From the NCBI GenBank assembly GCA_012744415.1, contig JAAYCF010000178.1, positions 1 to 32,490 on the forward strand: DNA of 32,490 nt, in the 5' to 3' direction. Of the stretch, positions 18,231-25,596 are shown piece by piece. Numbering within the stretch: the first letter of the stretch is position 1; the number at the start of each line of letters is the position of its first letter. The stretch is from Thermotogaceae bacterium (GTDB taxonomy: Bacteria > Thermotogota > Thermotogae > MWEM01). The notes beneath the pieces were generated by a model that saw only the letters and a list, made by a program, of their open reading frames with translations, was not told the origin of the DNA and did not search any database. Made by a program: the position numbers and the translations under genes.

Positions 18231-18990
18231 ACTGTCTGATGTCAGTGTGGTCTATCGAAAGGGTGAAGAGAACGAAAAATGCGCGTTGAAAAACGCAACG
18301 CTGCAGATCTCTCAAGGAGATTTTGTGATCATCGTCGGGCCGAACGGGGCAGGAAAGTCGACCCTCATGAAGGTATTGCTGTGCGAATTGGCGCCGACGG
18401 TAGGAACTTACTACTTAAATGGAAAATCAATGCGGGGGTTTTCTGTGACACAAGTGGCGCGTTGGGTCGGGCGTGTTTTTCAGGATCCAAACTCCGGCAT
18501 CTTTCCCGACCTCTCCATATTGGAGAATCTGTCGATAGCCTCTAAAAAAGGAGTTCGATGGCTGCGATTTCGAAGCTGTCCGCAAAAGGCGGTGTCCTTA
18601 CTCTCTCTTCTGGGATTGGGCTTGGAGAAAAACCTGAACACTCGGGCGGGTGACCTTTCAGGGGGACAGAAACAAGCCCTGGCGATGATCATGGCGATCA
18701 TTTCGGATCCCAAAGTCCTGCTTCTGGATGAGCATACCGCCTCTCTGGATCCGAAAAGCTCGGTCAAGGTCATGGAACTGACGCGTCAAATCAACGAACA
18801 GTTTGGGATCACGGTTGTGATGATTACCCATAATATGCCCTTTGCGGAACAATACGGAAACCGGAAATGGAAGATCGAAGAGGGTGAGGTTTACGAGTAC
18901 GAGTACCGACCGCCCGTCTGCTTGACCCGTTCGGAAAACCCGTTTCCGCTCGTGGGGGATCAGCGGCGCTGCGCGCCGAAATGCGTTTGA
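18205..18990 (+). CDS. ABC transporter ATP-binding protein (TrpZ-like)
   Basis: Walker A GPNGAGKST, signature LSGGQKQALAM, LLLDEHTASLDPKSS. Overlaps the permease; a GTG start at 18223 is also plausible. Confidence 0.92.
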   Translation: MVGVWAVIKLSDVSVVYRKGEENEKCALKNATLQISQGDFVIIVGPNGAGKSTLMKVLLCELAPTVGTYYLNGKSMRGFSVTQVARWVGRVFQDPNSGIFPDLSILENLSIASKKGVRWLRFRSCPQKAVSLLSLLGLGLEKNLNTRAGDLSGGQKQALAMIMAIISDPKVLLLDEHTASLDPKSSVKVMELTRQINEQFGITVVMITHNMPFAEQYGNRKWKIEEGEVYEYEYRPPVCLTRSENPFPLVGDQRRCAPKCV

Positions 18991-19103
18991 CCTTTGAAAA
19001 CGTCCGATATCTTTACATGAAGCCGCCAAGCTTGGCGACAGGTATTTTTAACACTGCGGCGAATGAATTATCGAAGCGTCGCGACGAAAGGATGTACAAA
19101 AAA

Positions 19104-19214
19104 ATGCGCAAAGAGAAAACGTGGATGCTTAAAATTAATGAAAGTGAGAACCAAATATCCCTTTACGCTTATTATCGGGCAAAGCCCTCCTGCGGCTTTG
19201 CTTTTCTTCCGTGA
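19104..19214 (+). CDS. Leader peptide 3: MRKEKTWMLKINESENQISLYAYYRAKPSCGFAFLP
   Basis: SD gaaaggatg at 19086-19093. YAYY precedes RAKPSCGFA, aligned to leaders 1 and 2. The start may be at 19104 or the internal ATG at 19125. Confidence 0.72.
   Translation: MRKEKTWMLKINESENQISLYAYYRAKPSCGFAFLP
19178..19202 (+). promoter_or_regulatory. Leader 3 switch hairpin
   Basis: GGCAAAGCC(19178-19186)-CTCCTGC-GGCTTTGCT(19194-19202), 9 bp. GCCCTC (19184-19189) is complementary to GAGGGC (19239-19244). Confidence 0.7.
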
Positions 19215-19236
19215 TTCGGGACGAAGGCGAAAAAAC

Positions 19237-19268
19237 AAGAGGGCATCGGAAACATGATGCCCTCTTTT
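19237..19268 (+). terminator. Rho-independent attenuator-terminator 3, upstream of SBP3 start
   Basis: AAGAGGGCATC-ggaaacat-GATGCCCTCTTTT, then AAAGGAGGAG SD and ATG at 19289. Confidence 0.88.
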
Positions 19269-19288
19269 ATTTTAAAGGAGGAGTCAAA

Positions 19289-20269
19289 ATGAAAAAAATG
19301 TTGTGGGTGCTTCTGTGTGCAGTAGTAATGAGCGTTTTCGGGTTTTCGACCGTAAGGATTGGGATCACCGCGATTGTCGATCACCCGGCGTTGGATTCCG
19401 CGCGGCTGGGGATCATCGAAGCGTTGGTTCAGCGGGGATTCGTTCTCGGAACGGATTTCGTCGTAGAGTTTCAATCGGCGCAAGGGAATATGAATACGGC
19501 GGTATCGATCGCCAATCATTTCCGATCCAGCGACTTTAGTCTGGTTGTCGGCATCTCAACTCCTTCGGCGCAAACGCTCGCGAACGCGATTAAGGATATT
19601 CCGGTGGTCTTTACCGCGGTCACGGATCCGGTAGCTTCCTCCCTGGTTCCATCCCTTGGGAAGAATCCGGGCAATGTCGTGGGGGTAAGCGATATGACCC
19701 CGGTGAAAACCCAGTTTCAACTGTTGAAATTAGTCGTTCCGACGGCTCAAAAGGTTGGGATTGTCACCAATCCGGGGGAAGCGAATTCGGTGATCGTGAC
19801 CGAACACGCGCGGCAGGCTTGCGAAGAGCTTGGATTAAGGCTGATCGAGGTCGTCGGCAGCAATTCTTCCGAGATGATCACGGCGCTGACGGCCGCGGTC
19901 GGGGAGTTGGACGCGCTTTATGTTGGAACAGACAACACCGCCGCTTCCTGCATCGAATCCTTGCATCGGATAACGGTGTCTAACAAGGTTCCCATGATGT
20001 GCGGAGACTTCACGCTCGCGCGCTCGGGTGGCGTGATGGCCTATGGTTTCGACTACTTCAACCTGGGTTTGGATACCGGCAAGATCGTCTGGGAGATCCT
20101 CAACGGGAAACCCGTCTCGGATATAGAATCGCGGTTGATGAACGCGGACTCCCTCCTGCTGCTGATCAATATGGATGTCGCGGAGGAGATATCCCTGGCC
20201 ATTCCGGATCTATTGATCGCTCGCGCAGATTTTCTCATCGTGAACGGTTCAGAACAACAAAAGCGTTAA
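19289..20269 (+). CDS. ABC transporter substrate-binding protein, TrpX/PF04392-like (paralogue 3)
   Basis: IVDHPALDSARLGIIEALV...EFQSAQGNMNTAVSIANHF...GVSDMTPVKTQFQL...VGTDNTAASCIESLHRIT. ATG at 19289 after SD; the listed 19211 start overlaps the attenuator. Confidence 0.9.
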   Translation: MKKMLWVLLCAVVMSVFGFSTVRIGITAIVDHPALDSARLGIIEALVQRGFVLGTDFVVEFQSAQGNMNTAVSIANHFRSSDFSLVVGISTPSAQTLANAIKDIPVVFTAVTDPVASSLVPSLGKNPGNVVGVSDMTPVKTQFQLLKLVVPTAQKVGIVTNPGEANSVIVTEHARQACEELGLRLIEVVGSNSSEMITALTAAVGELDALYVGTDNTAASCIESLHRITVSNKVPMMCGDFTLARSGGVMAYGFDYFNLGLDTGKIVWEILNGKPVSDIESRLMNADSLLLLINMDVAEEISLAIPDLLIARADFLIVNGSEQQKR

Positions 20270-20281
20270 GCGGGACGCAAG

Positions 20282-20319
20282 GGCCGCGTTCTCGGGAAAG
20301 GTGGAATGAGAGCGCGGCC
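20282..20319. terminator. Strong stem-loop between convergent SBP3 and GGDEF genes
   Basis: GGCCGCGTTCTC-14 nt-GAGAGCGCGGCC (12 bp with one GU). No clear T tract on either strand. Confidence 0.45.
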
Positions 20320-20328
20320 ATTTGAAGG

Positions 20329-20934
20329 TTACAACCCGTACTTGCGCAGCAGATCGTCGACCGCTTCTCGGAGCAACGCGGATTCGGTCTTTTGGGTTTT
20401 TGTGGATAACTTGGAAAGCCCTTCCAGTTGAGAGGACAAAAAATAACTCGATTTGAGGACCATCTTTTGTTCTCTCGATCCGGGGGCGAAGACCAGCCGG
20501 TTTTTCCCTTGTTTCTTGGCGAGCATTAACCCCTCTGAGCAAAGATTCAACAATTTGACGACATTGTCCGCGGTTCTTCCGAACTCTCCCACGGAACCGC
20601 TCACTTGGACATCGATCTCTTTCTCGTCGAACGCGACCTTCTGCGCGGCGATCTTTTTACGGACCTCTTCCAGTTCCATGAACATCGCTTCAAGAGAGCA
20701 ATTAGACGAATACACGTAGAACTCGTCTCCGAAACGACGGACGAAAAAGCCTTCTGGTAAACAGATCTTGAGCGTTTCCTCGACGTGCGCGAGAACGTGG
20801 TCCCCTCCGGCTCGTCCGTAACGGGCATTGATCGACTCGAAACAGTCGACGTCCAAATCCCCCAAAGTCAACCCTTCGTTTTGAGCAACGGTTATCAATT
20901 CTTTTGAAAACTCATCGAATTCATTTTTCGACAT
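20329..20934 (-). CDS. GGDEF-like domain protein with variant FGDEF motif
   Basis: DVDCFESINARYGRAGGDHVLAHVEETL...FFVRRFGDEFYVYSSN...VQVSGSVGE...LMLAKKQGKNRLVF. Confidence 0.82.
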   Translation of the reverse strand: MSKNEFDEFSKELITVAQNEGLTLGDLDVDCFESINARYGRAGGDHVLAHVEETLKICLPEGFFVRRFGDEFYVYSSNCSLEAMFMELEEVRKKIAAQKVAFDEKEIDVQVSGSVGEFGRTADNVVKLLNLCSEGLMLAKKQGKNRLVFAPGSREQKMVLKSSYFLSSQLEGLSKLSTKTQKTESALLREAVDDLLRKYGL

Positions 20935-20971
20935 GGTTTTCCCCTTCCTTATTGTATTTTGATATGTATAT

Positions 20972-21000
20972 ATATTATCATATATATATAATTAAGTCAA
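20972..21000 (-). promoter_or_regulatory. Putative promoter of the GGDEF gene
   Basis: On the minus strand: TTGACT (21000-20995), 17-nt spacer, TAATAT (20977-20972), in a TA-repeat-rich tract. Confidence 0.55.
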
Positions 21001-21186
21001 TATGTTCTACCCCGTGATTTCGGGGAACCGGCACTACGCGACAAGGGGGGGCGTCCCGCACGACGGGAACCGTATCGGGCGGATCGCCAGTAAGGGGCTA
21101 TGGATCATCCGCAGCGACGCGCGGGTGCCATTTCGGTTAAATTAAAGAAAATGTTCTGAAAAACAATCAAAAAACCATAGGGTTAC

Positions 21187-21215
21187 TTGACAAACGAAAG
21201 GAGATATAGTAAGAT
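21187..21215 (+). promoter_or_regulatory. Promoter of the tRNA cluster
   Basis: TTGACA (21187-21192), 17-nt spacer, TAAGAT (21210-21215), 15 nt before the first tRNA. Confidence 0.7.
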
Positions 21216-21230
21216 ATAGCGCAGATTTAT

Positions 21231-21306
21231 GCTCCCGTCGTCCAGTGGTCTAGGACATCGCCCTTTCAAGGCGGAAACCGGGGTTCAAACCCCCGCGGGA
21301 GCGCCA
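21231..21306 (+). tRNA. tRNA-Glu (anticodon TTC), CCA encoded
   Basis: Cloverleaf: acceptor GCTCCCG/CGGGAGC, anticodon loop CTTTCAA, T arm CGGGG-TTCAAAC-CCCCG, terminal CCA. Confidence 0.93.
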
Positions 21307-21315
21307 TCTTCGTTT

Positions 21316-21390
21316 GGGCGCGTAGCTCAGCGGGAGAGCGCCTGCCTTACAAGCAGGAGGTCGCAGGTTCAAAACCTGCCGCTCCCACCA
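21316..21390 (+). tRNA. tRNA-Val (anticodon TAC), CCA encoded
   Basis: D arm GCTC-AGCGGGA-GAGC, anticodon arm CCTGC-CTTACAA-GCAGG, T arm GCAGG-TTCAAAA-CCTGC. Acceptor GGGCGCG/CGCTCCC has one mismatch. Confidence 0.9.
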
Positions 21391-21397
21391 AGTTAAC

Positions 21398-21473
<76 letters not shown>

Positions 21474-21510
21474 AACGATTCCGCTTTTCGCATACGACCG
21501 GATTATATGA

Positions 21511-21541
21511 CATAAGGAGACCGTGATGGCTCCTTTTTTTT
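21511..21541 (+). terminator. Rho-independent terminator after the tRNA cluster
   Basis: AAGGAGaCC-gtgat-GGCTCCTTTTTTTT. Confidence 0.7.
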
Positions 21542-21567
21542 ATTGATCCACTCCAGGAACTTGAACC

Positions 21568-21867
21568 GTGGCGCGGACGGGAAGAAAGAAACGCGGCGAT
21601 ATTTCACGTCTAAAAATGTATGACTTGATAAAGATCGCCGGCGCGCGAACGCGGATAGTCAGACTAGCCCCTAAAGCGCGTTGGTGGCGTGCTTTGCGGG
21701 GGATCGGTGTGCATAAAGCGCAACCGTTTTTTTCTCTATTGTTTTTTCTGATCAGCGCGATTTCCGCGTTCTTATTATTCGCGGCTATGCGGTTTTTGGA
21801 TGATTTCCTATCCGAACGCTTTGAACGTGGTTTTGGTTCCAGCGTGGGAAAGAAAAATCGGGCCTAA
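21568..21867 (+). CDS. Small possible membrane protein, uncertain
   Basis: 99-aa ORF with basic N-terminus and one hydrophobic segment FFSLLFFLISAISAFLLFAAMRFL. No family recognised. Confidence 0.3.
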   Translation: MARTGRKKRGDISRLKMYDLIKIAGARTRIVRLAPKARWWRALRGIGVHKAQPFFSLLFFLISAISAFLLFAAMRFLDDFLSERFERGFGSSVGKKNRA

Positions 21868-21876
21868 GCCCGATTT
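21853..21876 (-). terminator. Terminator for the chemotaxis receptor gene (minus strand)
   Basis: Minus strand reads AAATCGGGC-TTAG-GCCCGATTTTTC, just past the stop at 21901. Confidence 0.7.
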
Positions 21877-21900
21877 GCAGCGCCGGATATTTACGCATGT

Positions 21901-24207
21901 TCATACTTTGAAGTCTTTCATTCGATTATCGAGTTTGACCGCGATCTCCGAAAGCGTTTGAGCGGATTGGGCCAATTCGCCGATGGAGTCGGCAGTGGAT
22001 TTCACCGATCGGTTTAGCCCTTTGACCGTTTGGGAGGCGTCTTCGAAGCGTTTGGCGATCTTCTCTGACTGTTTGGAAACGGCTGCTATCTCTTGGTTCT
22101 GATCCTCCAGCAAGGTTGAGAAATCCCTGATAAAACGTTGGCTGGTCCGGAGCGTTTCGGTAAGCGCGTTCGTTTCCTGAGATACGACCTTGATCCCGAC
22201 AAGGACCTCTTCCATCCCGCTCACGTGTGTCTGGGACTTCTCTACGACCTGATCAACCCGTTTCGTGATGACTGTGATGCGTTGGCGGATGTCGTCCACC
22301 ATCTTGTTGGATTCGACCGCCAGTTTGCGCACTTCGTCAGCCACAACGGCGAAGCCTCTTCCGGCATCGCCAGCGCGTGCCGCCTCGATGGCGGCATTGA
22401 GCGCTAACAGATTCGTTTGTTCTGCGATTCCGGAGATTCCTTCCACAAACGTTTCAATCTCCTGGGTGATACTTTTCAGCACGAGAATGTCCTTCATCGT
22501 TCCTGAAATCTCAGTGCCCACTTCTTCGACCCGACAGACGATAGCATCGATCTTCTTTTTGTTCTGATCGGAGTTTTGAAGGTTTTTTTCTGTCTCGACC
22601 ACATTTTTCTGCACTTTTTTGGCGGTTTCGCCGCTGTTCGAGACTAAAGATAGCGTTTGTTCGGTGACATTCCCCAATTCTTTCACCGATTGATCGATGC
22701 TTTTATTCATCTCATCCATATTGGAAGAGATCTCTTCTGCCGTAGCGGAGTTTTCTTCGACGGAAGACACCACCGTTTCGGATTCGATTTGTATCTTTTG
22801 CGCCGCTCCGGAAACCTCTCCAACGGTGGTTTTCATGGTATTGACCACGTCTTTGAAACTGCTCAAGATCTGGCCGAGTTCATCTTTTGAAGGCTTGAAG
22901 TCTAAAGCGCCTGAAAAATCAAGGTTTTTCATTTTTTCGGCGACGGGAAGGAGTTGCTTCATCAATTTGCGGAAGAGACCGTAGATGTAGAGGAAAGATA
23001 GCGCGGTGATCACAATCGCCAATACGAGAAGCCATAGAATCTTTTGTCCCGAGTTGTCCGTTGTGGCAACCGTATTCTTTCCTTCTGCCTTCATGTTGAC
23101 GATCGCACTTTCCACCTTCTCTTGCTCTTCTGTGAACAAAGCGTTTAGCGAACGGCTGATCGCTTCGATTTCGGCGTTGATCTTTTGATTCACGAGCTCC
23201 AATGACCGGGAGCGAATCGCTTCGATGCTTTCCTGGAGTTTGTAGATTGATTCGTTGTTGAGAGCGATCTCCGCTCCGATAAAACTGGTGGAGATGAGTA
23301 AATCGATATAGCTGGATAAGGTCGAGTCGTAGTTTTGCATGCTTCTTTCGATCAATACCTTTTGCATTTTTTCTGTATCGGTTAGCGTGCCTTCCGCTTC
23401 CAAGACGGTAAGTTCTTCCCGTATGCGTTTTAAGAGATCATCGGGGCTTTCTTCCAGAGAGTAGATATCCCCTTCTCGCAATCCGACTTCTCGACGCATA
23501 ATCATGAGTTTGTAGAAGGAAAGGCCGCGAATCCGTTCGTCGAGCAGATCCGATTCCCAAAGGGTTTCGTGCTCGATCAAACTCAAATCTTCGACCACTG
23601 CCTCAGATTTTAAAGCGCTTTTGAAGGTTTGCGCGCGTTCGTTTTCGGGGGCGGAAAGGGATTGCTCTATGAGCGCCCTGATTTTCCCGACCGCTTCGTC
23701 GTATCGTTCGCCGTCCATTGTTAAAAATTCATCGACATTTGCTTCGTTCTGCGCAAAAGAAGTCTGCAACTCGTTCACGATATAGACGCGGTATTGGTCC
23801 AACAGAGCCAAACTTCGCAGCTCTTCCTTTTTATACTTCGTCAGCTCATCCGTATACCCTCCGATTTTTTGAATCGATTGAAGAACGGCCGGAGAGTTCA
23901 ATGCGTTCGCCTTTTCGATAACGCGCGTCAACTGGCTGTCGAACTGCGTTTTTCGGGAATTCACATCGTCGTCTTTCTGCAGGTAACCGATCTGGAAGGC
24001 TTCTCGCGTGAGCAGGCTGACCGCCTCATCGAATTCGCGCACTTGTGTATACAGCAGGAAATCGGTGTTGACGGTATCGGCGCTTTCGACAACCCGGTTG
24101 GCTCCCCTCCGGATATCATCGTTTGACGCTTTGATGATGAGAAGTACAACAGCGAATACGGCTAAAACGGCAACGATCAACAGTAAAATCCTCATCGCTA
24201 TCTTCAT
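21901..24207 (-). CDS. Methyl-accepting chemotaxis protein with long helical sensor region
   Basis: Signalling hairpin [41 protein letters not shown]; two TM segments. Start [10 protein letters not shown] at 24207 with SD gggaggcgg. Confidence 0.93.
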   Translation of the reverse strand: MKIAMRILLLIVAVLAVFAVVLLIIKASNDDIRRGANRVVESADTVNTDFLLYTQVREFDEAVSLLTREAFQIGYLQKDDDVNSRKTQFDSQLTRVIEKANALNSPAVLQSIQKIGGYTDELTKYKKEELRSLALLDQYRVYIVNELQTSFAQNEANVDEFLTMDGERYDEAVGKIRALIEQSLSAPENERAQTFKSALKSEAVVEDLSLIEHETLWESDLLDERIRGLSFYKLMIMRREVGLREGDIYSLEESPDDLLKRIREELTVLEAEGTLTDTEKMQKVLIERSMQNYDSTLSSYIDLLISTSFIGAEIALNNESIYKLQESIEAIRSRSLELVNQKINAEIEAISRSLNALFTEEQEKVESAIVNMKAEGKNTVATTDNSGQKILWLLVLAIVITALSFLYIYGLFRKLMKQLLPVAEKMKNLDFSGALDFKPSKDELGQILSSFKDVVNTMKTTVGEVSGAAQKIQIESETVVSSVEENSATAEEISSNMDEMNKSIDQSVKELGNVTEQTLSLVSNSGETAKKVQKNVVETEKNLQNSDQNKKKIDAIVCRVEEVGTEISGTMKDILVLKSITQEIETFVEGISGIAEQTNLLALNAAIEAARAGDAGRGFAVVADEVRKLAVESNKMVDDIRQRITVITKRVDQVVEKSQTHVSGMEEVLVGIKVVSQETNALTETLRTSQRFIRDFSTLLEDQNQEIAAVSKQSEKIAKRFEDASQTVKGLNRSVKSTADSIGELAQSAQTLSEIAVKLDNRMKDFKV

Positions 24208-24360
24208 ATGTCCGCCTCCCCTTGGCAATCTTGGATAACTGTATTATACGCGGACAAATATGAAATGCCAAGAAAAAATTTACATTCCGACGAAGACGCC
24301 TCAAGAGGATAGAGATTTACGAAGATCTATTATCGCGCGCGTTAACGAACGGGAGCCGGG

Positions 24361-25596
24361 TTAACCCCAGAAGTCCGCGGTTTGCGCTTGGGTTTCTTTC
24401 TCGGAACGAGCGGAAGGTTCGATGATCTGCAGCGCCTTTTCCGCGGAAGCACCATCTTTAAGAAGGTCGAAGAACTCTATCAAGCTTTTGACGACTTGTC
24501 GCATCTCCACGAATTGGCTCTGATGGAAGGGAGAACTCAAACGGGTTTTGACCGCTTCTTTCAAAGCGGCGGTGACCGTATTCTTCGGGTCGTAACCGTA
24601 TGCGGCCGCGTAAATCGCGGACAAATCCGCGAAGAGGGGGTCGAAGACGTCGGGAGAGACGAGCGCCAGTGTCTGAACCGTGGATTCGGTGGTGACCGAT
24701 ACCTCGGTTTTCAAACGGTCGTATAACGCCAAATAGCTTTTTACACCGCGATCGGGGTTTTCGAACCAGTTGGGAGTTCCCAGCATGATGCAGTAGAGAT
24801 GAGGCAAGTCCTTGGATGAGATCATGTCCAGTATCTCGCGGAGGGCTTCATATCCTTTGAAAGTGGTTCGCGAGGGCAGGTTTTGCATCAATTCGAGCTC
24901 GTCGAAGACCATGATGACCCCATTGTAGGCGATAGCCTGCGATAACTTTAAAATGTCCTGGATAAACAGGTAACTTTCTTCTTTGGTCTCGACCCGGCGG
25001 CTGATCTTGATCGCTTTCAGATCCCAGTAGTTCACCTTCCTGCCGGACATCCAGTCGACGATCTTCTTTTTTTGATCTTCCATGCCTGAAAGATGCGCTT
25101 CTATAAAGGCAGAGATCGCCATATTGAAATCATTCGTGAACTCAAAATCGAGGATCTTTTGAGTGATTTGTTCCTTGAATAAAACGTCCTGGCCTCTCGT
25201 TAGGCCCGTCTGTTCTATCTCCCGGACCACTTTTTCCGCCCATTGCGAAAGCAGGTAAAATAAGGAATCGCCGGCGAACTCCGGCGTAATCATACCGTTG
25301 ATGATGGCTTGGTACAGCTCGACCGGTTTGGAGAGGGGGGGCTCGGAAACATAAATCGGGAGCAGACCGGCCTCAAGCCCCAATTCTAAGGCGGTTCTTC
25401 CTAGAAGGGACTTCCCGGTGCCGTAATCGCCGATAAGCACACGGATGGCGCTCCCCCCGGAAGCCACGAATTCGATATCTTTCCGGAGTATGCTCATTTC
25501 ACGCTCCCGGCCCTTCAGGATACGGCAAGCGGCGCCGAAGGGAAGGTCGGATCCGTTTCGGAGCGAACGGATGATCTCTTCTTCAAACGTGGACAT
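24361..25596 (-). CDS. P-loop ATPase, BrxD-like (DUF2791/PF10923-like)
   Basis: Walker A IGDYGTGKS, Walker B GVIMVFDELELM, arginine-rich C-terminal half. Architecture resembles BREX ATP-binding proteins. Confidence 0.6.
   Translation of the reverse strand: MSTFEEEIIRSLRNGSDLPFGAACRILKGREREMSILRKDIEFVASGGSAIRVLIGDYGTGKSLLGRTALELGLEAGLLPIYVSEPPLSKPVELYQAIINGMITPEFAGDSLFYLLSQWAEKVVREIEQTGLTRGQDVLFKEQITQKILDFEFTNDFNMAISAFIEAHLSGMEDQKKKIVDWMSGRKVNYWDLKAIKISRRVETKEESYLFIQDILKLSQAIAYNGVIMVFDELELMQNLPSRTTFKGYEALREILDMISSKDLPHLYCIMLGTPNWFENPDRGVKSYLALYDRLKTEVSVTTESTVQTLALVSPDVFDPLFADLSAIYAAAYGYDPKNTVTAALKEAVKTRLSSPFHQSQFVEMRQVVKSLIEFFDLLKDGASAEKALQIIEPSARSEKETQAQTADFWG

Noticed and set aside
13080-19290. 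T-box riboswitches as the explanation for the three SBP leaders
   Set aside because: No AGGGTGGNACCGCG-type T-box sequence or Stem I motifs precede the terminators, and the leaders are short and contain conserved ORFs.
20935-21186. Possible small RNA from GC-rich hairpins (CCCCGtgatttCGGGG, TCCCGcacgaCGGGA)
   Set aside because: No convincing promoter/terminator pair frames it; hairpins this short arise easily in GC-rich intergenic DNA. Could be revisited with RNA-seq.
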